Shown: in pieces, positions 1 through 9,500 of the stretch
How the letters are laid out: every line of letters begins with the position of its first letter
Numbering within the stretch: position 1 is the first letter of the stretch
Assembly: GCA_018818365.1 (NCBI GenBank)
Contig: JAHISH010000252.1
Span: 1-11,872, forward strand
DNA length: 11,872 nucleotides
Source: Candidatus Omnitrophota bacterium
GTDB lineage: Bacteria; Omnitrophota; Gorgyraeia; Gygaellales; Profunditerraquicolaceae
Reading direction: 5' to 3'
Position numbers and translations under genes: made by a program
Notes under the pieces: generated by a model
Seen by the model: the letters and a program-made list of their open reading frames with translations, nothing else
Database searches by the model: none
Told to the model about the DNA's origin: nothing

Positions 1-4
1 AAAC

Positions 5-10
5 CCTCCT
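5..10 (-). promoter_or_regulatory. Shine-Dalgarno of a divergent gene off the left edge
   Basis: Read on the minus strand, positions 13 to 1 are AAAAGGAGGGTTT, which contains a perfect AGGAGG. It sits just downstream of the minus-strand promoter at 20-48, so a gene should begin a few bases beyond position 1. None of its coding sequence is visible and its product is unknown. Confidence 0.6.
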
Positions 11-14
11 TTTG

Positions 15-28
15 TGTTATGTATAACA
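15..28. promoter_or_regulatory. Palindrome over the minus-strand -10 box, possible operator
   Basis: TGTTAT-GT-ATAACA is a perfect inverted repeat with 6-base arms and a 2-base centre. It covers the whole -10 box of the minus-strand promoter. A dimeric repressor bound here would block RNA polymerase. The HTH protein encoded at 226-444 is the nearest visible candidate regulator, but nothing links the two directly, and an AT-rich -10 region can look palindromic by chance. Confidence 0.35.
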
Positions 29-48
29 TAGCCGGGTTTTAATGTCAA
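20..48 (-). promoter_or_regulatory. Sigma70-type promoter, minus strand
   Basis: On the minus strand TTGACA (48-43) is followed after exactly 17 bases by TATACA (25-20). This is a perfect -35 box with optimal spacing and a near-consensus -10 box. Transcription would start near position 13, giving a very short leader before the AGGAGG at 10-5. It drives the divergent gene outside the window. Confidence 0.75.
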
Positions 49-118
49 CACTTTCATATGTCCCTATCAGCTTGCCGCCCCCCGTGTTAAAGGACATTCT
101 CACCCGACTCCGTTCTAT

Positions 119-137
119 CAATCTTTAGCAATCTTTA
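119..137. repeat. Short tandem direct repeat upstream of the HTH gene promoter
   Basis: CAATCTTTA occurs at 119-127 and again at 129-137, a period of 10 bases (about one helical turn), followed by a partial third copy CAATTA at 139-144. It lies about 30 bases upstream of the -35 box at 167. Such phased repeats can be activator sites or UP-like elements. The rest of 49-166 holds nothing I can identify. Confidence 0.4.
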
Positions 138-166
138 TCAATTATGCTATGAATTGAAATATTTTA

Positions 167-194
167 TTGCAAAAAATAAAATTTATGGTATACT
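167..194 (+). promoter_or_regulatory. Sigma70-type promoter for the HTH gene and probably the giant gene
   Basis: TTGCAA (167-172) is followed after 16 bases by TATACT (189-194). TGG just before the -10 box (186-188) gives an extended -10 TGn motif. The predicted transcription start is near 201. This is downstream of the ATG at 154 and upstream of the ATG at 226, so the promoter itself argues for the later start of the HTH gene. Confidence 0.7.
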
Positions 195-212
195 TTTAAT
201 AGATTTATTGAA

Positions 213-218
213 AAGGAG
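213..218 (+). promoter_or_regulatory. Ribosome binding site deciding the HTH gene start
   Basis: AAGGAG ends 7 bases before the ATG at 226, an ideal spacing. The in-frame ATG at 154 has no comparable site and lies upstream of the predicted transcription start. Confidence 0.8.
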
Positions 219-225
219 TTTTGTG

Positions 226-444
226 ATGAATAAAAAGGATTCTAAACCTAAACGCACCCAGATCATGACCATTAAAGAGGCGGCCAACTACCTGGGGATC
301 CATGCGATCACCGTCTACCGCCTGATCAAAAATACGGATATCCCCACCTTCAAACTAGGCGGGCAATGGCGGTTTAAAAAGGATATCCTTGATGGCTGGC
401 TGCTTACGCAAATGCGCAGGAAACGTTCATTGATACGTTCATGA
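226..444 (+). CDS. Excisionase/MerR-like helix-turn-helix DNA-binding protein
   Basis: A 72-residue basic protein consisting of a lysine-rich N-terminus (residues 1-12) and one HTH_17/excisionase-family winged helix domain (about 14-60). Family hallmarks visible are M-T-I-K-E-A-A-N-Y-L-G-I (14-25), the recognition-helix segment T-V-Y-R-L-I (29-34), the turn P-T-F-K-L-G-G (40-46), W-R-F (48-50) and the closing D-I-L-D-G-W-L (53-59). The tail R-R-K-R-S-L-I-R-S is strongly basic. The length is normal for stand-alone members, which bind DNA either as excisionases or as small transcription regulators. Start chosen at 226 for its AAGGAG and the promoter at 167-194; an in-frame ATG at 154 would add 24 unlikely residues. 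It ends 34 bp before the giant gene on the same strand with no clear terminator between, so co-transcription is likely. No integrase, att site or other mobile gene is visible, so a regulatory role is more plausible than excision. Confidence 0.85.
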   Translation: MNKKDSKPKRTQIMTIKEAANYLGIHAITVYRLIKNTDIPTFKLGGQWRFKKDILDGWLLTQMRRKRSLIRS

Positions 445-445
445 T
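423..445. repeat. 12/11-base tandem duplication at the end of the HTH gene
   Basis: ACGTTCATTGAT (423-434) is followed directly by ACGTTCATGAT (435-445), identical except for one missing T. It encodes the repeated R-S-(L)-I-R-S end of the protein, and the one-base loss in the second copy places the TGA stop in frame. This looks like replication slippage that set the present C-terminus. Confidence 0.55.
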
Positions 446-478
446 AGAACGCACCATATTACTGAAAAGAATCATCAT

Positions 479-574
479 ATGCCGATGTACAAAAGAATCT
501 ATGCTGTCTGCCTTCGGCTCCTCTTAACCTTCCTGCTTGTTGTCAATACTATCCCCCCTACCCCCCTCTTTGCG
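479..574 (+). other. Sec signal peptide of the giant protein
   Basis: Residues 1-32 show a short positive n-region (M-P-M-Y-K-R), a hydrophobic core (residues 7-25, rich in L and V), and a proline-containing c-region ending P-L-F-A before Q33-E34. Cleavage after Ala32 is the natural choice. The cysteine at residue 11 is inside the hydrophobic core and not in a lipobox position, so this does not look like a lipoprotein signal. Confidence 0.8.
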
Positions 575-3500
575 CAAGAACAAAAAGCACTGAAAAATAA
601 GAGGTTAGAGAAAAATCAGAGTTTCAAACCCTTTGTGGAGGTTATTTCGGTCCAAGGCGCTGCGCAAGTCCAAAAAGCTCAATCCAGCGATTGGGTCGCT
701 GCCGATAAAGGAACACAGCTGTATTCACAGGATAAGATCCGAACTCTCATCGACTCCCTCGCTCAGTTACAGTATCCTGATGCAAGCACTCTTTCCCTGC
801 GCGAAAACAGCCTCCTGACCATCCAGGACATCTCCCGGGACCCTAAAACCAAGCTGATAAAACGAGAGTTAAAACTCGATGTAGGCGGAATGAAATATAA
901 GGTATCGCGTCTGCGGGAGAAAGGCTCGGAATTCAAGATGCGCACCTCTACCGCTATTGTGGGGGTGACCGGCACCGAAGGAACAATCCTTACTGAAGGA
1001 GATGACAAGCCTACCACCAACATCCTCACCGAAGGAAACACCTATAATACCGATGAAGACGGCAAGAATGGCAGGCCCTTAAATCCGGGCAATGGCTGGT
1101 CAATTAACAATGATGCACAATCAGACAAATACATGCTCGGAGAAGATGATAAGAATGAAAACTCCTTTCTGCCCATGGACAAAGCTACGCTCACGCGGTT
1201 TAACGACTTTATGACAAAGCTCAACGAAAAGATGAATCAGGGGTATGCTATGCAACCCGTCTCAAGCCTGGTCGCACAGTTAAATGACGCCTTCATGCGT
1301 AAAGATGCCGTAACGGTTAACACGCTGCTTGACCAAATTGAAGAATTACTAGGGGGCCTCGTCAGGCCCACGGATGAAGAGGCGCAGAGGGTTAATGAAC
1401 TCCTGCAAAAGATTATCACAGAAATCGAGACCATGGCAACAGAAGGGTATGATTTAACACAGGTGGATCCTCTTCTTTATAAAGCCCAAGAACTCTATCA
1501 ATCAGGAAACTATAGTGAAGCAGAAACAATCGCCACCCAGATTTTCTCGATGCTGCCGAACTTAGAGAAAAAAGAGAGTGATTTCGAAGTAAGGCTTAAA
1601 GAGTTCATGGCTGAATTGAACGAAAAATCTAAAGAAGGCTATATGGTCGATGAGATTGCCGAAATGGTAAAACGTAGCGCAATTGCCTACGCAAGCGGCA
1701 GGCGCGGCCAGGCTGAAGAACTATTGGCGCAGGCAAGAAAGATGCTGGTGACCACCAAACGCGCAATCCCCGAAGAATTACTAAAGGCTTTTGAGGAAAT
1801 CAAGACGCAGGTTGCCAATAAGAAAAAAGAAGGTTTCCAGGTAACAATCCTTGAAGGGCTTATTACGCAGGCAGAGAAAGCCCGCGCTGAAAACGAATAT
1901 CTCTCGTTCAACGCACGTATCATACAGCTTAAGGGGCTGCTGGCGCAAGAGCTCGAGAAGATTATGCCTGACGATCTGCGTTTAGCGCTCAATGCCTTTG
2001 AAGATCTCCTTAAGAAAAAGCAAGACGCGGGGTTCGATACCACATCCTTGCAAACAATCGCAGTAACCATTTATGCGGCCAAAGATAAAGGTAACTTTAC
2101 CGCGTTGCGTAATGCCCTTGCGCAAGCACAAAATCTGCTTGCACAATTATCAATGCCACAGCCGCTGCGTAATCACTTCCAAGCCGTCAAAGACGATGTG
2201 CAAAAGAAAAAGGACGAGGGGTACGAGGTAACTGAGCTTGAGAACCTACTATTACAGATCCAGGCGAGTCTTGATAAAGGAGCACTGAATGACGCCCGCC
2301 TGCTTTTAACCAGAGCCGATGAATTACTTGAAGCGCTCACCGACACACAACCCCCTACCCTACAGGTCAACATTGTCTTTAGCGATGACGGCCTGACTGT
2401 CAGGGTCTTAGGTATTGCGCACGATAATATCGGGATTGCCTGGATAAGCGTAAACGGTGATTTGGTCTCCGCAAATGACGCCGGCAATTTTACCAAAGAA
2501 CTGCTCTGGAACTCTGCCTTGCGAGAAGTGCGGGTAGAAACACAAGATATCAACAATAACCTGGCTCCGGAGGTCATTATTCCACTTCCTGCGGATAAAT
2601 TAAAATCTCCTGCTGCGGGCGATAACGCGGTCCCGGTATTAAACGCAGAAGATATCCGGCTTACCTATATAATGCCGGATCAATTGAAGATTGACGGAAC
2701 AACCGAGCCCGGCGTAATCGTGGATATAAACGCAAGAGCCGTATATACCAATAGCGCAGGGGCATTCTCCACCCAGCTTCACGTAACGCAGGAATTATTC
2801 ACCAGAGGGTTACGGATAGTTGCGAAAAACGAACAAGGAAATTCCTCCGTGCCTCTTGATATTCCTTTCGAAGATAAGTGGCCGCCCCTGATCAGCGAAG
2901 TAAGAATCAAAATCCTTGATACCATACCGCCGGTCTTAACGGTAGATCCTCTGGAATACGCAAAGCAAGAGATCACAATACGCGGCTCTTGTCACGACGT
3001 GGCAAATATTGTCATTGAGGGAACGATCGAAGATCTGGGCACAGGAATGAATGAGGTAACGCTCAATGGGATAGCGACACCTTTAGAGGATGGCAGTTTC
3101 AAAACAACCCTTGCACTTACCCCGGAACTTACACAAATCCAGATTAGTGCCGCTGATGCAGCCGGCAATACCGTAACTGATCAAGTAACCGTTGACGCTC
3201 CCCCTGTCAGGGCAACCGTATATATAAACGATGAAGAAATTCCCCTTGGCTCCAATGGAGCATTCACCGCCACTCTTATTGCCCTTGCCCAACTTCATCA
3301 AGTGGTGGTGCGCGCCAAGGATACCCATGGCAATGAAGCAACTCCCGTACAATTAGTGGTTGCCGATGTGGTCCCGCCGCTCCTCTTTGTCGGTGACCTT
3401 TCTTATCGTACCGATTCCGTGGAATTAAGCGGCACGACCGAACCCTATGCGAGAGTCTCTGATACTTCCGCACAACTATTTACGCAACCGGTCTCTGCGG

Positions 3501-6500
3501 ACGAGAGAGGAATATTTAAAACTACCTTCCCTCGGCCCGCCAGTATAATTACCGCAACCTTAAAAAGCGAAGATGCCTCCGGAAACACCTCTGAAACAGT
3601 ATCGCTTACCGTAGAGCCGCTGGAAGATTCCAAGCCTCCGTTTTTAACCGTCGCCAATCTGGATTACTCCGGTAATACCGTGATTGTCTCCGGCAAAGCC
3701 GAAGATGATTCAGGCGCACCTACGGTCTCCATAAACGGCAGACGAGTAGAACTTATCGACGGGATATTTCGCGAGGAATTCCAACTCAGTGAAGATCTGG
3801 TAAAATTCGAGATTGTTGCGCGTGATGCCTCGGGGAAATCAACGACCGTGGTACGCGTGGTCGCTGATACTATCAATCCCGAAATAATCCTTGAAAGCCT
3901 GGAATATGAGGACGGATACTGTCTGGTAAAAGGAAGTGCGACTGATAACATTGGATTAAAAGAAGTTTATTGTAATGATACGCCTATCGAGATACCTCTC
4001 CCTGAAGGAGGGACATTCCAATACCGCCTTCTCCTCTCTGCGCAGACAAAAGAAGTAACGGTTTCAGCGGTTGACCTATATGGAAATTATGCGGAAAGCT
4101 CCCCTCTGCCAATTCAATTGCCTGCGGATTCTACTGCTCCTGCGATCACCCTCAATGAACTAAGCTACCGCGGCTCCACGGTAATCGTATCCGGAACAGC
4201 CACGGATAATATCGGCATACAATCAGTCACTATCAACACTATTCCGGTAAACGTCTATGAAGACGGCTCCTTTCAAATCGAGATACCGATAGAAGTAGGC
4301 ACTCCTATCGTGGTCTTGAACGATGCGACCTATGAAAATGGCCTCCTCACTGTTTCGGGAAGAGCAAACCTGGGAGCACAGAGCCCTTCCTCGATCACCG
4401 CACAGGCAGAAGATCTAAGCGGCAATATGAGCCAACCGGTTGAAAGAGAAATTGCCCCCATAGAATTGCAGGACCTCAAAATATTGGTCAATGATGAACG
4501 CGTGGATCTGGAAGAGGGTGCATTTTCCGCCACTCTTCCTTTAGAAAGAGCTATGGCTGATATTACTGTCTTAGCCACTGATCCGCTTGGCAATGCGTCT
4601 GCTGAAAGCACGCTTGCATTAGAACGAATTCCACCGATAGTCACTACCGAAGAACTTCGCTATGGCGAATCCCAAGTAACTATCTCAGGCAGCGCCACGG
4701 ACACCGGAAGCGGCGTGGCGGAAGTCTTGGTCAATGGCACACCAGCGGAAGTGGAAAACGATGGAACGTTTTCGTATACCGCAACCATCGCCGAATCGAC
4801 AATCAATGTCGTCGCCATAGACCGATTAGGGAATATGGCTTCTGCGCCGCCGATCACCATTGAACTGCCCGATAAAAATCCGCCGCTCTTTGTGCTTAAG
4901 GTAAATCCTCTTCCCGCGATCATCGGAAAAAATGTGTTTATTACAATCGATGCCCTGGACAGCAAGACCCGCCTTCCGGAGATACTGCCTGTAGCGCCGG
5001 AAGTGAAAGTAACACTGCCGTCGGGAGAAAGCAAGGTCTTAGCGGTCAATGGCGCAGGCGCATCGTTCGATACGCTTTTAGATACAACCGGATCAACTCC
5101 GGGAACCGTAACCATAGAGGTGAAGGGAAAAGACCAGGCAGGCAATACCGGAGATACTACTGAAGGGACCGCGTCATTCATATTGGCCGATACGGATATG
5201 ACTTCTCCGAGCTTGAGGATATCGGTCATCCCTCCTGCTCCGGTTGAGGCAGGCAGTACTATCACTATTCAGGTGACAAGCAGCAAAACCTTAAAGACAC
5301 TTCCTAAGGCAGAGATACGATTACCCGGCGATGCGACCTTTGAATTGCCGCTGGAAGGATCTATAAGCGGCACCACCTTTACGAAAAACTTCCTGCTGCC
5401 TACGGATGTATTGCCCGGAGAAGCGGCAATCAGCGCAGCGGATGCGGTCGATGCATCGGGAAACCCTCAAGCACAGAAAGAAGAATTCAAATTCTTAATT
5501 ACCGCTGCAGCCGCGGATGAAGCACGTTTTGCCATTCGTCTAGATTCCCCGCAGATAAGTGCACAAAAGATATCTGCGCGTGGCAGGACCGCAGCCGGCG
5601 CGATGGTACACATCAATGTCGGTCCGATACCTCTGACGGTACCCGCGGATGAGAACGGAAAGTTTACCTTTACGCGCGAATTAACCGCTGAAGATATAGA
5701 GACGCTCTCAAGGGCTGCCACCAACGGCTTTATACATTTCTCCTGTTACGCCTCTAATTATGCGGGCTTAAAATCAGAGACCATCTCATTACTTTTGCCT
5801 TTGCCAACACTTGCTGCTGCCCAGGCGCAAGGAAACCTGGTTGTGGAAATTCAACCCGAAAACCTCCCACAAGGAAAGGCGGCAACAATTCGTATTACTT
5901 CACGAAGCAATCTTACGCAACCGCCGCGGGCAGTAATTAAATTCAGCGACGGAAGCATTGAGCCTCTTGTCGTACGCGGCGCAAAGACCGAATTCACTGC
6001 TGTTTACACGTCGACCACTGCCACGCGGCCGGGGCCCGCAATCATCGAGGCGCGCGCAGAAACTTCTTTTTCGACCCGCTCTTTTGCAATCGTTCCTGCG
6101 ATGGGAACCGGCGCAGGATTATATATGGTCTCTGCAACCCCTGACCCCGGGATAATAGGACAGGAAATAGAATGTACCGTCAGAGCGCAACGCAGTCTCA
6201 CCCAAACGCCGCGTTTGAGTATTCGTCTGCCTAACGGCCGCATCGAACAGATATCTTTAAGCGGACAGGATACTACCTTTAAAGGAAAATATCTCTGTCC
6301 TGCCACGATGCCTGCGGGCCCCGCAGAACTGATCATTAATGACGGTGAATTCCGCCGTCCATATGGGATCGCCCCTGCCTTTGCCGGACGCGCAGGATTG
6401 GCTCCGGGGAATTTTATTATCACCACCAACCCATCACCTCTTTCTGTAGGAAGCGCCGCAACAGTCTTGCTGAAATCAGCAGAACCATTGAATTTCCTCC

Positions 6501-9500
6501 CCAAAATAGACGTGCGCCTTCCCAACGGGAGATTTATCTCAACGCCCCTGGCAGGAGCTACGCCGGGGAATGAATTCAGAGGCTCTCTTAATCTTCCGGC
6601 GGATGCGCCAAGCGGCCCTGCCGCGATCATCGCCAAGAATGAACAAGGACAAATTCTTGCTGAAGTTACTACGACGATCGTCCCGAATTACCAGTTAGAG
6701 GCAGCGGGAGGCATTGAGGTATTTATGCTTCCTTTTAATGCCATGGCCGGACAACAGGTAACCATAAACGTCAATGCAAAACGCAGGCCATTCGCGATGA
6801 TACCGCAGGCTAAAATGACATTCGGTAACGGCCTGGTCTTGCCCGTGCGATTAGAAGGAACACTTCCCTCTCCCACCTTGCAAGGCAGAGTATTGATACC
6901 TCAGGGTGCGCTCCCCGGACAAATTTCGATTACCGTTGTTGACGATACCGGAAAAACCATAGGCGTCGGAATGGGCACAATCGGCGGAGGAACCGGTCTA
7001 CAGGCAGGAGACATCCGCATTCAAGTCCTTCCTCCTTTTATTATGCCGGGCAGCACTATGGAGGTATTGATACACTCTGACGCGCCATTATTGAAACTGC
7101 CCAAAGTAATCCTGGAGATTCCCGATAAAGGCCCTCGGGATCTGCGCGTGGAGGGGCCGGTGCCGGGAAATAGGTTCCGGGCGATAACCCCATTCCCTGG
7201 CGATGCACGAGTACGCGGCAGCAAGATTTTGGTGCGTTTTGATCCTGGCGACGGAGAGAAGACGCGCACCATTGACCTAGAAGGCGCGGGAGCGGATGAA
7301 CTACCTGAATTTAGGCCTCCTCAATTAACCCCCCCTATTCCTATACCCGGTCAGCCGCTAGTGCTTACGCTCTTCGCGCCCAAGACAAGTGATTTTATCC
7401 CCAAGGTGCGCGTCAATTATATTAACGGTTCAACTGCCCAGATCCCGATGTCCGGCCCTATTCCCGGCGATACCTTTAGCGGGACACTGGCTTCAGTCTT
7501 AATGCCGATAAAAACCTTGGATGTCATTGATCCTGAGGATAACAATATCCTCATCACCTTGCCGATTGAGATATTCAGCGGCACCGGTTCCGGCGTACTT
7601 GCGCCACCGCGGGTAGAAATTCTTCCTCCTCCTCCTCTTATGCCTCCGGTAATGGCAAAACTGAAGATCGATTTCCCCATGCCTGTCCCGGCCTTGCCGC
7701 GAGTCTTGTTCCAATTCCCTGACGGGAAGAATATTCCGGTCTTTATCAATGGCGCAGTCCCCGGAGTACACTTTGAAGGAGTATTTTCGATTCCGTCTGA
7801 TGCAGCGAATGGCCAGGCAAACCTTCAGATCTTTGTCAATGAACAGATGATCCCTAATCTTGGCATGCCGCCTATTACTATCGGGTATGGGGCAAGCGCG
7901 ACATCCGGAGATCTCCTGCAAATGCAGGGATTCTCAAGCGGCTGCGCAGAATTATCCTTAAGTTGGTATGTCTTGCCTAATGCGGCGACGCACCGAATTA
8001 CCTACCAGGCTCCCGGTGTAGCGCCACAGACTATTAATCTAGCGCGCCTCGGGCGACATGTGCTGACTGCACTTACCACGGGTCTTAATTATGATATCAC
8101 CCTTAGTGCCCGCGATTCCCGGGGAATTGAGATTGCGCGTTCTCAACGCACGCTCTATGTGCCTGCGTGCGGCAGCGCAGAAGAAGGAACAAGCGGTTTT
8201 CCATTGCGGGTAAGCTCCTCCGGGCCCACGAGTTTACAGATCAATTGGGACCCGCAGCAAAACGCAAAGAGCTACGAAGTATATTACGCGCTTGGCTCCG
8301 ATCCGGAGAGCCGCGCACCGGTAATCTTAGGGAATCAAGCAGCATATCTTTTGAGCGATCTATCCTCCGGAACGTATACCATCTTAGTAAAAGCAGTGCT
8401 TTCAACCCAGGAAAAAATAGCCAGCCGCAGAGAGATAGTTACGTTAGGCAGCACTAACACCAGATTCCCTCCGCCCCCTGTTTCATTCTCTCCCAATCCT
8501 CCGATAGTAGGAAAACCGTTGACTATTCAGTTTATGGTGCCGATGGTCGTGCCCATGCCTCCGAAAGTAGGCGTACGGTATGAAACGCGGGGAGAAGAAT
8601 TCCCTACGGTCAAAGGTGCAACGCCAGGCTCCTCTTTCTCCGCGCAGATCGCAAGTGTCAAAGAAAAGATCTACGCGATAAATTTCTATGATCCCACAAG
8701 AGGTGACCTCATACACTCCTTCCCGGTGGGTGCCGGCGCTTCCGGTCCCGGGAGCGGGACTATCACCAATACTCCTGAGAACCCTGTCTTAGGCCAAGCG
8801 CTGAGTATCTCATTTCAAACCACTGCTCCGCAAGTATTTTCTCCTTATGCGCGCTTTATTTTTACCGCAGGTCCTCCTGAAGATGTCTTAATGTATGGCC
8901 CTCCCATGGGCACGAAATTTACCTACACGTATAATACGCTGACCAAATCCGTACAGCGTATTGAGATCTGGGATAACACAAAAGCAAATAAGATCGCCGA
9001 GAAACCATTTTCCGTTACCGGAACATCTCCTTCTGGCTCCGGATGCTGGTCCTTGAGTGCGTCGCCGGCACTGCAAATCGCAACACCATCGACCATCACC
9101 CTGCGCAATACCTGTAACCAAAGTGTGAATCAAACGCCTTATATCCGTATCTATTTCTCAAACGGGAATATGCGGGAGTTCTCTACAAGCGGCACTACTC
9201 CCGGCGCCACTTTTACTCTGGCGCTCAGCGCTCAGGATACTGCCACCAGCGTCCAAAAAATAGAGGCCTGGGATAACACCAAGACCATTAAACTTGCTGA
9301 GTTATCCGTTGCGGTCTTTTCGGGAGGAGGTTTATATCCTCCCCCTGTGCTTACTCCGGATCCGCCGGTACCGAATACATCGGGTGTCATCACCTTTCCG
9401 GTTAATCTGGCACAAGCGCCTTTTGTGCGGCTTATCTTTAGTGACGGCACGCAGACAGAGAGTCTTATGTCCGGCAGCTCCGGCAGTTTTACCTATACCT

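Noticed and set aside
154..225. N-terminal extension of the HTH protein from the ATG at 154
   Set aside because: It lies upstream of the predicted transcription start near 201, has no ribosome binding site, and the added residues are not part of the HTH domain. The ATG at 226 has AAGGAG at ideal spacing.
226..444. Excisionase as evidence of a prophage or integrative element
   Set aside because: No integrase, recombinase, att-like repeat or tRNA is visible; HTH_17 proteins are often chromosomal regulators.
436..451. Hairpin CGTTC/GAACG as a terminator between the two genes
   Set aside because: The stem has only five pairs and is not followed by a T run, so termination is unlikely.
479..574. 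Lipoprotein signal peptide with Cys11
   Set aside because: Cys11 is within the hydrophobic core, with no lipobox context; cleavage after P-L-F-A at residue 32 fits signal peptidase I.
4660..5265. 201-codon open frame on the minus strand
   Set aside because: It is a shadow of the Ig-like and following repeat region; its serine/valine-rich translation mirrors the codons of the real frame.
6004..6636. 210-codon open frame on the minus strand
   Set aside because: It lies wholly antisense to the giant gene, its translation shows no domain, and long antisense frames are expected opposite a long repetitive coding sequence.
8167..8457. 96-codon + strand frame in another phase
   Set aside because: It overlaps the second FnIII domain, which is clearly coded in the giant frame; the arginine-rich translation has no domain.
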